A stretch of 7,923 nucleotides of DNA from JBEIVB01 sp040374085 (GTDB lineage Bacteria > Bacteroidota > Bacteroidia > UBA4408): positions 1 to 7,923 of the forward strand of contig JBEIVB010000100.1 in the NCBI GenBank assembly GCA_040374085.1. Direction: 5' to 3'. The position numbers and the translations under genes were made by a program. Each line of letters begins with the position of its first letter. Position 1 is the stretch's first letter. Below the pieces are notes generated by a model. The model was not told the DNA's origin and did no database searches. It saw only the letters and a list, made by a program, of their open reading frames with translations. Shown one piece after another: positions 1 to 6,642 of this stretch.

Positions 1-1284
1 AAAGCTAAAGCAGAAGCCGAAGCAAAAGCCAAAGCAGAAGAAGAAGCACGCAAGAAAGCCGAAGAAGAAGCACGCAAAAAAGCAGAGGCCGAAGCAAAAG
101 CAAAGGCAGAAGCTGAAGCAAAAGCGAAAGCCGAGGCAAAAGCAAAAGCAGAAGCAGAAGCAAAAGCAAAGGCAGAAGCTGAAGCAAAAGCGAAGGCCGA
201 AGAAGAAGCTCGTAAAAAAGCAGAGGCGGACGCCAAGGCAAAAGCAGAGGCGGAAGCAAAAGCGAAAGTAGAAGCCGAAGCAAAAGCGAAAGCAGAAGCA
301 GAAGCAAAAGCGAAAGCTGAGGCGGAAGCAAAAGCGAAGGCTGAAGCTGAAGCCAAACGCAAGGCAGAAGAGGAAGCCCGCAAGAAAGCAGAGGCGGAGG
401 CAAAAGCAAAAGCCGAAGAAGAGGCAGCCCGCAAAGCTGCCGAGGAGGCCAGAAAAAAAGCAGAAGAAGAGGCAGCTAAAAAAGCTGCAGAGGAAGCCCG
501 TAAAAAAGCTGAGGCAGAAGCTAAAGCCAAGATAGAGGCCGAGGCAAAAGCCAAGAAAGAGGCCGAGGCAAAAGCCAAAGCAGATGCTGAAGCAAAAGCA
601 AAAGCAGATGCTGAAGCAAAAAGAAAAGCCGAAGAAGAGGCACGCCAAAAAGCAGAAGCCGAAGCTTTTGCAAAAGCCCAAGAAGAAGCAAGAAAAAAAG
701 CCGAGGCAGAAGCTCAACTAAAAGCCGAAGCAATGGCAAAAAAGAAAGCAGAAGAAGAAGCCAAGGCCAGAGCAGCAGCAGAAGCAGCAGCAAAAAAGAA
801 AGCAGAAGATGATGCTAAGGCAAAGGCTTTGGCCGATGCTGAAGCCAAACGAAAAGCCGATGCCGAAGCAGCAGCGAAAGCAAGACAAGCTGCTTTCGAT
901 AAAATTGCAGCACAAGCAGAAAAAAAACCTACCCCCACAGAAAAGAAAACAACACCACCCGATAACAAAACGGTCACAACGGTTTACATGCACAACGATG
1001 AAGAAGCCGAAGAAAAAGCCCGATTGGAACTCAACAAAAAGCTAACCGCAGCAGAAAAAGAACAGTTTCTGAATGAATTGGCAAAGAAGTATCCAGAAGG
1101 CGTAACAAAAGAAACCATTCCGGTTTCCAAAAGTTTCACCATCACCCGCTACATTCTCATAAAGAACAAACAAGCGTTCGAGTATAAAAAAGTGGAAACG
1201 CGTGGGGGAATATTCTACAAGAAGAATGGTCTCGACCTAACCGAAGCCACATTTAGACAAGAAACCAAAGGGTTTGACAAGTAA
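1..1284 (+). CDS. Ala/Glu/Lys-repeat protein with C-terminal domain (5' partial)
   Basis: Frame 1 is open from the first base to the TAA at 1282-1284, giving 427 visible residues; the start lies upstream of the window. An ATG at 733 is internal to the repeat and should not be taken as the start. Residues 1 to about 300 are almost only Ala, Glu, Lys and some Arg, mostly in an eight-residue pattern AEAEAKAK mixed with blocks such as AEEEARKK. Glu and Lys lie four residues apart, which would favour salt bridges along a long charged helix. Residues about 309-328 are a Pro/Thr/Lys-rich linker. Residues about 329-427 form a normal-composition domain with likely beta strands (SFTITRYILIKN, FEYKKVETRGGIFYKKNG). 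I have an unverified impression that this kind of tail recurs in Bacteroidota proteins. No signal peptide or catalytic motif is visible. The function is unknown; a structural or envelope-spanning role is only a guess. The reading frame is certain, the role is not. Confidence 0.9.
   Translation, partial: KAKAEAEAKAKAEEEARKKAEEEARKKAEAEAKAKAEAEAKAKAEAKAKAEAEAKAKAEAEAKAKAEEEARKKAEADAKAKAEAEAKAKVEAEAKAKAEAEAKAKAEAEAKAKAEAEAKRKAEEEARKKAEAEAKAKAEEEAARKAAEEARKKAEEEAAKKAAEEARKKAEAEAKAKIEAEAKAKKEAEAKAKADAEAKAKADAEAKRKAEEEARQKAEAEAFAKAQEEARKKAEAEAQLKAEAMAKKKAEEEAKARAAAEAAAKKKAEDDAKAKALADAEAKRKADAEAAAKARQAAFDKIAAQAEKKPTPTEKKTTPPDNKTVTTVYMHNDEEAEEKARLELNKKLTAAEKEQFLNELAKKYPEGVTKETIPVSKSFTITRYILIKNKQAFEYKKVETRGGIFYKKNGLDLTEATFRQETKGFDK
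91..200 (+). repeat. 66-base-spaced direct repeat within the repeat gene
   Basis: Bases 91-134 and 157-200 match over 44 positions with a single difference (GAAAGCC versus GAAGGCC). The offset is 66 bases, or 22 codons, so the frame is kept. This is much closer than the typical match between units in this gene and points to a relatively recent in-frame duplication or gene conversion. Confidence 0.85.
415..510 (+). repeat. Tandem 48-base repeat, two copies
   Basis: Two adjacent 48-base copies at 415-462 and 463-510 encode EEEAARKAAEEARKKA and EEEAAKKAAEEARKKA, which differ by one residue (Arg to Lys). The DNA copies differ at about nine positions, mostly silent. The double-alanine 16-residue unit differs from the surrounding AEAEAKAK pattern. 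Confidence 0.85.
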
Positions 1285-1296
1285 GACCCGTAGTTC

Positions 1297-1330
1297 AAAA
1301 AAAAAGCCGGAATCTCTTCCGGCTTTTTTT
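1297..1330. terminator. Bidirectional intrinsic terminator
   Basis: The stem GCCGGAA (1306-1312) pairs with TTCCGGC (1317-1323) around a TCTC loop. It is flanked by nine A residues (1297-1305) and seven T residues (1324-1330), which extend the stem as A-T pairs and supply a U-tract on either strand. It lies 12 bases after the repeat-protein stop and 19 bases beyond the alaS stop, so it should end transcription of both convergent genes. Confidence 0.93.
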
Positions 1331-1349
1331 ATATGTTTTGTTCAATGAA

Positions 1350-3983
1350 TTAGGCTTCAGGCACGATTGGATGATTTTCCATCATCGATCGGAAGACAGA
1401 AAATGCCTCTTCCAATCCCTCTGGTTTGCTGCCACCTGCAGATGCGTAGAAAGGCTGCCCTCCACCTCCACCGCCAATTAGCGGTGCAAGAGACTTAATG
1501 ACATTGCCTGCATGAAGTCCCGTGGATTTTACCACATCATCACTGAACACAACGCTTAAACTTATTTTATCGCCAAGTTGAGCACCAATCAAACAGGCCA
1601 TACCCGTCTTTTGTCTCAGCGCAAAACACACGTCCTTAACCGATTCCGCATGAGTAAGCCCGATTTTTTTCACCAAGACATTCATCCCTCCCAAGCGCTC
1701 AAACTGCTGAGTGAATCCATCCAACACCACTTCAACTTCTTTTTTGCGATACACCACCAACTGCTCCTCTAGATCCTTCTGGCGCTGCATCATATCCATA
1801 ATGGATTGACCGAGGGATTTCGGCCGCTTCATCAATTCTCGTATTTCCTCAAGCTCCCTCAACTCCTCACCCAGCCAGCTCTCAGCCGCATCGCCAGTTA
1901 TGGCCTCCACACGCCGAATTCCTGCTGCAACAGCAGATTCTTGCACAAATCGAAATTGGCCAATGGTTCCGGTTTGGAGAACATGAGTCCCCCCGCACAA
2001 CTCAACGGAAAAGGTTGGGTCAAACGTTACAACCCGAACCCGCTCGCCATACTTTTCTCCAAAAAGGGCCATTGCACCTTTGGCTTGAGCCTCAGCCAAG
2101 GTCATTTCCTGAATGAGCGATGCTACGTTGCTTCTAATTTTTTCATTAACCCTTCGCTCCACCGCACCTAGCTCTTCCTCGGTAACCTTAGCGAAATGAG
2201 AGAAGTCGAAGCGAAGACGCTCGGCATTTACCAAACTTCCCTTCTGCTCAACATGCGTACCTAAAACCTCGCGCAATGCGGCATGCATTAAGTGCGTGGC
2301 CGAATGGTTGCGCGCAATAGAGGTGCGCATTAGCTTATCTATAATGGCCAAACAGGGTTCCTGAATGTTGGCCGGCATCTGATCTACATAATGAATGATA
2401 ACCCCATTTTCCTTTTTGGTATCGAGTACGTTTATGGTTTCACCGGGCCAGTTCAGCACCCCTCTATCGCCCACCTGACCGCCGCTCTCCGCGTAAAACG
2501 GCGTTTCATCCAGCACAATCTGAACCTGGGTCTTACCCTTAGCCTGAACCGTTCTGTAGCGCACCACACGGGCAGCACATTCAAGCCTATCGTAACCCAC
2601 GAAGAGGAAGTCCGTTGTGGCATCCAAAACAATCCAATCTCCTGCTTCGACCTGCGCTGCAGCACGGGAACGATTTTTCTGCTCTTCCAAACAGGCCTGA
2701 AAAACCGGCATATCCACTGAAAGGCCTTTCTCCCTGGCCAACAATTCCGTTAAATCAACAGGAAATCCATAGGTATCGAAGAGTTCAAAGGCGAAATCAC
2801 CAGCAATTTTTCCCGATTGAATTTTCTCCAGATGCTGCTCAAAACGAGTAATGCCATTACCAAGCGTGCGTAGGAAGGCATGTTCCTCTTCGCGAATGAC
2901 ATTTTCGATCAGGTCACGTTGAGCAGAGAGCTCTGGAAAATAGGGCCCCATTTGGTCTGACAAAATGCATACCATTCGACAAAGCAGTGGCTCTTGTATA
3001 TGCAAAAAGGTATAATAATACCGAACTGCACGACGGAGAATCCGACGAATCACATACCCTGCCTTGGTATTGCTCGGCAACTGACCATCAGCAATGGCAA
3101 ATGAAATTGTCCTGACGTGATCGGCCAAAACTCGCATCGCCACATCGGTTTCGCGGGTTTCGCCATAACGCTTGCTCGATGCAGCTTCAACGGCACGAAT
3201 CAAAGGCTGAAAAACATCGGTGTCGTAGTTTGATTTCTTGCCCTGAAGCGCCATACACAAGCGCTCAAAGCCCATTCCGGTATCTACATGCTGGCGGGGC
3301 AACTTTACCAAAGATCCATCGGCCTTACGCTCAAACTCCATGAAAACGTTGTTCCACACCTCAATTACCTGAGGATGGTCGTGGTTCACAAGAGTGGCAC
3401 CGGAAATTTTGGCCCGATCTTCCGCATCACGAAGATCGATGTGAATCTCGGTGCAAGGTCCGCAAGGACCGGTATCGCCCATTTCCCAAAAGTTATCCTT
3501 TTTGTTTCCGCGCAATATTCGATCCTCTGACACAAACTGTTTCCAAGTATCGTACGACTCCTGATCAAAAGCCAGGCCTTCCTCAGCCGATCCCTCAAAA
3601 ACGGTTACGTACAATTTTTCGGCAGGAATTTTATATACATCTGTCAATAATTCCCATGCCCAGGAGATGGCTTCTTTTTTGAAGTAGTCTCCAAAGCTCC
3701 AGTTCCCAAGCATTTCGAACATGGTATGGTGGTAAGTATCCACCCCAACCTCCTCGAGATCGTTGTGTTTCCCGCTTACCCTTAAGCACTTCTGGGTATC
3801 GGCAACCCGCGGATGCTGAATGGGCGCATTGCCAAGGAACAGATCCTTAAACGGCGCCATACCGCTGTTGTTGAACATTAAGGTTGGGTCGTTCTTCACC
3901 ACCATGGGTGCAGAAGGAACAATGACATGGCCTTTAGACCGAAAAAAATCAAGGAAGGTTTGGCGTACTTTGCTGCTTTCCAC
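1350..3983 (-). CDS. alaS: Alanyl-tRNA synthetase
   Basis: This cytoplasmic enzyme charges tRNA(Ala) with alanine using ATP and edits mischarged serine and glycine. The 877 residues match the full family length. Residues 1 to about 245 are the class II catalytic core (LDFFRSKGH, NDPTLMFNNSGM, RVSGKHNDLEEVG, GPCGPCTEIH). The tRNA-binding region follows, with N305 and D403 at places that appear equivalent to the acceptor-stem recognition residues of the E. coli enzyme. The editing domain carries the zinc-type motifs HSATH (H560, H564) and CGGTH (C663, H667). A probable coiled coil (about 705-755) leads to the C-Ala domain with a six-glycine run at 837-842. The start codon is GTG at 3981-3983. 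It places the family N-terminus (ESSKVRQTFLDFF) correctly, and no in-frame ATG lies between it and the upstream stop at 4017-4019. The gene is divergent from the M23 peptidase and convergent with the repeat protein. It looks intact and functional. Confidence 0.98.
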   Translation of the reverse strand: MESSKVRQTFLDFFRSKGHVIVPSAPMVVKNDPTLMFNNSGMAPFKDLFLGNAPIQHPRVADTQKCLRVSGKHNDLEEVGVDTYHHTMFEMLGNWSFGDYFKKEAISWAWELLTDVYKIPAEKLYVTVFEGSAEEGLAFDQESYDTWKQFVSEDRILRGNKKDNFWEMGDTGPCGPCTEIHIDLRDAEDRAKISGATLVNHDHPQVIEVWNNVFMEFERKADGSLVKLPRQHVDTGMGFERLCMALQGKKSNYDTDVFQPLIRAVEAASSKRYGETRETDVAMRVLADHVRTISFAIADGQLPSNTKAGYVIRRILRRAVRYYYTFLHIQEPLLCRMVCILSDQMGPYFPELSAQRDLIENVIREEEHAFLRTLGNGITRFEQHLEKIQSGKIAGDFAFELFDTYGFPVDLTELLAREKGLSVDMPVFQACLEEQKNRSRAAAQVEAGDWIVLDATTDFLFVGYDRLECAARVVRYRTVQAKGKTQVQIVLDETPFYAESGGQVGDRGVLNWPGETINVLDTKKENGVIIHYVDQMPANIQEPCLAIIDKLMRTSIARNHSATHLMHAALREVLGTHVEQKGSLVNAERLRFDFSHFAKVTEEELGAVERRVNEKIRSNVASLIQEMTLAEAQAKGAMALFGEKYGERVRVVTFDPTFSVELCGGTHVLQTGTIGQFRFVQESAVAAGIRRVEAITGDAAESWLGEELRELEEIRELMKRPKSLGQSIMDMMQRQKDLEEQLVVYRKKEVEVVLDGFTQQFERLGGMNVLVKKIGLTHAESVKDVCFALRQKTGMACLIGAQLGDKISLSVVFSDDVVKSTGLHAGNVIKSLAPLIGGGGGGQPFYASAGGSKPEGLEEAFSVFRSMMENHPIVPEA

Positions 3984-4011
3984 GTGCGTTGAGTATGATT
4001 GGGAAGGGCCA

Positions 4012-4038
4012 CGAAATTAGCCAAAAACCGTAATTTCG
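4012..4038. promoter_or_regulatory. Inverted repeat in the alaS/M23 divergent promoter region
   Basis: CGAAATTA (4012-4019) and TAATTTCG (4031-4038) are perfect inverted copies separated by 11 bases, in the 75-base gap between the alaS GTG and the M23 ATG. Read outward, each arm gives TAATTTCG, one base from the Bacteroidota -7 promoter element TAnnTTTG. Each arm is placed to give a short leader to its own gene. I found no convincing -33 TTTG at the usual spacing for either arm. It may be a pair of divergent promoters, an operator, or chance. Confidence 0.35.
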
Positions 4039-4058
4039 GCGACCTAGACACCAAGCTT

Positions 4059-5030
4059 ATGTCAAAAGTTAAGTTCTATTTCAATACCAGAAGCCTCACC
4101 TACGAGAGGGTTCAGCTTCGGTTTTGGGATCGGATGAAACGATTTCTCGCTTTCCTTGCCACCGGCTTGGTGTTTGCTGCATTAACCATGCTGGTAGCAT
4201 ACAACTTCTTTGATTCACCTAAGGAGAAAGCCCTACGCCGCGAAACCGAAATTCTGGCTTACCAATACGAGGCCCTCAACGACCGACTTAACCAGATGGG
4301 TGCCGTTTTGCAATCCCTAGAAGAACGCGACAACAACATCTACCGCATGATTTTCGAAGCCGAACCCATACCCAATGAGTCACGAAAGGCGGGGTTTGGC
4401 GGAATAGACCGTTACCGGAAATTGGAGGGAATTGAGCACAGTAACCTATTGGTAGAAACCAGCCGAAAGCTCGATCAAGTGGCCAAGCGTATGTATATCC
4501 AAACCAGGAGCTACGACGATGTGGTAAAATTGGCTCGGAACAAAAAACAGTTTCTTGCCAGTTTGCCCGCCATTCAGCCCGTTTCCAACAAAAAACTCCG
4601 ACTCATGGCCTCCGGATTTGGATACCGCATTCATCCCATTTACAAAACTCAAGACTTTCACCCCGGAATGGACTTTTCGGCACCAGTTGGAACCCCCATT
4701 TATGCAACGGGTGACGGGGTGGTTCAGCGCGCCGACAACCTCGCGCAAGGCTACGGCAACCACGTAGTCATCACCCACGGTTTCGGTTTTGAAACGCTTT
4801 ATGGGCACATGAGCCGAATAGCCTGTAGATCCGGACAACGCGTAAAAAGAGGAGAAGTTATTGGCTACGTGGGTTCCACCGGACTCTCTACCGCACCTCA
4901 TGTGCACTACGAAGTCATCAAAAACGGGAACAAGATCAATCCCATCAATTATTTTTATAACGACCTCAATCCTGCCGAATACCAGCAGCTCATCGATATG
5001 GCCTCTCAGAACAACCAATCCTTTGACTGA
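4059..5030 (+). CDS. Membrane-anchored M23 (LytM-type) metallopeptidase
   Basis: This is a zinc endopeptidase of the kind that cleaves peptidoglycan cross-links, or that regulates amidases, in the periplasm. Of 323 residues, about 1-27 form a basic N-terminus, about 28-50 one membrane segment (FLAFLATGLVFAALTMLVAY), about 55-165 a mostly helical, coiled-coil-like region, and about 180-300 the peptidase domain. The zinc ligands are all visible: H201 and D205 in HPGMD, and H283 in HVH. The likely catalytic histidines H250 (LYGH) and H281 are also present, so the enzyme should be active. I chose the ATG at 4059 (MSKVKFYFNT), which matches the way this family usually begins. A TTG at 3999 in the same frame would add 20 unlikely residues that run through the promoter region. 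The gene is divergent from alaS, a neighbourhood I recall from other Bacteroidota. Its stop overlaps the start of the next gene. Confidence 0.95.
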   Translation: MSKVKFYFNTRSLTYERVQLRFWDRMKRFLAFLATGLVFAALTMLVAYNFFDSPKEKALRRETEILAYQYEALNDRLNQMGAVLQSLEERDNNIYRMIFEAEPIPNESRKAGFGGIDRYRKLEGIEHSNLLVETSRKLDQVAKRMYIQTRSYDDVVKLARNKKQFLASLPAIQPVSNKKLRLMASGFGYRIHPIYKTQDFHPGMDFSAPVGTPIYATGDGVVQRADNLAQGYGNHVVITHGFGFETLYGHMSRIACRSGQRVKRGEVIGYVGSTGLSTAPHVHYEVIKNGNKINPINYFYNDLNPAEYQQLIDMASQNNQSFD

Positions 5031-5032
5031 TG
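5028..5032 (+). promoter_or_regulatory. TGATG stop/start overlap (translational coupling)
   Basis: The TGA of the M23 peptidase (5028-5030) shares its A with the ATG of the permease (5030-5032). No separate promoter or Shine-Dalgarno sequence is evident just before it, so the permease is probably translated by ribosomes reinitiating after the peptidase. Confidence 0.75.
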
Positions 5033-6337
5033 GCCAACGCCGCAAAAGAACATCTAAGAACCATTTCCCTGTACACCGCCATTTCGGTCGTTGTAGCCAA
5101 TATGGTGGGCACAGGAGTATTTACCAGCCTCGGTTACCAGTTGCTGGGGCTATCGCAACCTTCAAGTATAATTGCGCTTTGGGCCCTGGGCGGCATCATC
5201 AGCTTTTGCGGTGCCTTGGCCTATAGCGAACTGGGCGCAGCTCTGCCCAGAAGCGGGGGAGAATACCACTACCTCAGCCGCATCTATCACCCATTTGTAG
5301 GCTTTCTCAGTGGGTTTGTAAGCAGCACCGTTGGCTTCGCGGCTCCGGTAGCCCTTGCCGCCATGACCTTGGGCGCATATCTGAGCAATGTTTTTCCGGA
5401 TATCTCTCCTACTCTATCCGCCGGTGCGGTAGTTATGGGCATAAGCTTATTGCACAGCACAAGCATAAAGGGTGGCAGCAGATTTCAAAACATCTTTACT
5501 CTTTTAAAAGTTTCCCTTATTCTGGCGTTTATCCTGGGTGGGTGGCTAACACCGGTTCAAAAGTCCTATCCGAAATTTGTTCCGGCCATCTTTGCCACCG
5601 AACTGCTTTCGCCTGCTTTTGCTATTGGACTCTTCTTTGTGTCTTACAGCTACAGCGGTTGGAATGCAGCGGCCTATTTGGCCGGAGAAATTAAGCAGCC
5701 CGAACGGTCGCTGCCGAAAGCATTGTTGCTTGGAACCCTGGTCGTTACTGTTGTCTATGTGTTGCTGAACCAAGTATTCATGCGCTGTGCTCCATTTGAA
5801 CTCATGCGCGGTCAAAACGATGTGGCGTTCTTTCCTGCAACAGCTATTTTTGGCGATGCAGGTGCCCGGGTAGTGTCGGGAATTATAACCTTATTGTTGC
5901 TCTCTTCCATCAGTTCTATGGTTATGGCAGGGCCTAGGGTAATGCAGGTAATGGGAGAAGATTTTCCAAGTTTGCGCGTTCTTTCCCGGCTGCACAGTGG
6001 CATTCCTAAAACGGCCATCTATCTGCAGTGCAGCATCTCCTTGTTGTTCATCCTCACCAGCACCTTCGAACAAGTCATTACCTACATTGGCTTTACCCTA
6101 AACCTATTTACCTTTTTAACGGTTCTGGGCGTTGTGATTTTACGCAAGAAAGAGCCTCAACTCGCGCGCCCATATAAAACATGGGGCTATCCAATTACCC
6201 CCCTGTTGTTTCTTGCTTTTTCTCTTTGGCTCCTTGCATACGGTTTATACCAAAAGCCTCTTGAGTCGAGCTTGGGCTTAGGAACCCTTGCTGTGGGTGG
6301 ATGCGCATACCTCCTCGGGAAAAGAGGAGGGGTTTAA
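5030..6337 (+). CDS. APC-superfamily amino acid permease
   Basis: This is an inner-membrane secondary transporter, probably for amino acids, closest in feel to the LAT/SteT-type exchangers. The 435 residues hold about 12 hydrophobic segments: about 14-38, 45-69, 88-118, 128-145, 155-173, 192-212, 229-250, 279-303, 327-344, 347-371, 388-406 and 412-430. The first carries VGTGVF, the unwound substrate-binding glycine motif of APC transporters (G27, G29). The loop after the second has the family pattern YSELGAALPRSGGEYHYL. The sixth is followed by SGWNAAAYLAGEIKQPERSLPKA, another strong family signature. The substrate cannot be read from the sequence. It is translationally coupled to the M23 peptidase, which would fit uptake of amino acids or wall-derived compounds, but that is inference. 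It ends 2 bases from the stop of the convergent small membrane protein. Confidence 0.93.
   Translation: MANAAKEHLRTISLYTAISVVVANMVGTGVFTSLGYQLLGLSQPSSIIALWALGGIISFCGALAYSELGAALPRSGGEYHYLSRIYHPFVGFLSGFVSSTVGFAAPVALAAMTLGAYLSNVFPDISPTLSAGAVVMGISLLHSTSIKGGSRFQNIFTLLKVSLILAFILGGWLTPVQKSYPKFVPAIFATELLSPAFAIGLFFVSYSYSGWNAAAYLAGEIKQPERSLPKALLLGTLVVTVVYVLLNQVFMRCAPFELMRGQNDVAFFPATAIFGDAGARVVSGIITLLLLSSISSMVMAGPRVMQVMGEDFPSLRVLSRLHSGIPKTAIYLQCSISLLFILTSTFEQVITYIGFTLNLFTFLTVLGVVILRKKEPQLARPYKTWGYPITPLLFLAFSLWLLAYGLYQKPLESSLGLGTLAVGGCAYLLGKRGGV
6310..6330. terminator. GC-rich hairpin at the convergent gene ends (weak candidate)
   Basis: CCTCCTC (6310-6316) can pair with GAGGAGG (6324-6330) around a seven-base loop, inside the last codons of the permease and just beyond the stop of the minus-strand membrane protein. 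Neither side has a T-tract, so it is not a canonical intrinsic terminator. It could still pause polymerase or protect 3' ends where two transcripts converge. Confidence 0.3.
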
Positions 6338-6339
6338 GG

Positions 6340-6642
6340 TTAGAATGCCTTCAATACCATAACGGTAAGGGCATAAAAAAAGGTTGCCATGATAACCCCT
6401 CTGGCGGCGTTGTTGCGGTAGGCTTGGAAATACAGAAAAAAAACACCGAGGTTAACCAAAACAAAAAGACTGATGAGGGGAAGAAAGATGCCATTATCCC
6501 AAATTCTTTCCCAATACTCACTGAGCGTCCAACGGGCCGAATAGCGCAAAAAATAAAACACGAAAAAGAGGATTGCAGGTAGAACCAATCCGGGAACGTA
6601 GCCGTGCCAGTAACGGTCGGGGTGCTTTACTCTATTTGCCAT
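6340..6642 (-). CDS. Small three-helix membrane protein, function unknown
   Basis: This 100-residue protein has a charged N-terminus (MANRVKHPDRYWHGY) and three hydrophobic segments at about 16-33, 51-72 and 82-98. It has no catalytic motif. I do not recognise a named family. The ATG at 6640-6642 lies within surE, and the 16-base overlap with the surE 3' end in a different frame is strong evidence of a real, co-transcribed gene. Aromatic residues are frequent near the membrane edges (RYWHGY, YWERIW). A role linked to SurE or to an envelope gene that once lay downstream is possible, but the sequence does not show it. Confidence 0.8.
   Translation of the reverse strand: MANRVKHPDRYWHGYVPGLVLPAILFFVFYFLRYSARWTLSEYWERIWDNGIFLPLISLFVLVNLGVFFLYFQAYRNNAARGVIMATFFYALTVMVLKAF

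Larger units (their letters stand above)
1..900 (+). repeat. Degenerate in-frame AEAEAKAK coding repeats
   Basis: The basic unit is 24 bases coding for AEAEAKAK, interspersed with 8-residue AEEEARKK-type units. Alanine codons vary (GCA, GCC, GCT, GCG), so most copies have diverged at the DNA level while the protein pattern is kept. The pattern slips by two residues near residues 44-49. The plus strand is strongly purine-rich over the whole stretch, which also gives long but meaningless leucine-rich open frames on the minus strand. Exact copies of the 16-residue AEAEAKAKAEAEAKAK are at 82-129, 148-195 and 292-339. Confidence 0.95.

Noticed and set aside
733..735. ATG as the start of a 183-residue gene
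   Set aside because: The same frame is open and has the same repeat pattern for all 244 upstream codons, so this is an internal methionine.
5..977. Long leucine-, serine- or alanine-rich open frames opposite and within the repeat gene
   Set aside because: They are by-products of the A/G-rich repeat: its complement is CTT/TTC/CTG-rich and lacks stops. The sense frame leads into a normal domain and a terminator.
1806..2171. Plus-strand 121-residue open frame inside alaS
   Set aside because: It lies wholly antisense to a highly conserved, intact alaS and has no recognisable motif or promoter.
4012..4038. T-box or other riboswitch leader for alaS
   Set aside because: The leader available before the alaS GTG is at most about 75 bases and shows no T-box or other structured leader pattern.
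3999..4058. TTG start adding 20 residues to the M23 peptidase
   Set aside because: The extension is not typical of the family and crosses the inverted repeat and promoter region; the ATG at 4059 fits better.
4446..5045. Minus-strand 199-residue open frame opposite the M23 gene
   Set aside because: It is antisense to the conserved peptidase domain, and its composition looks like reversed codons of that gene.
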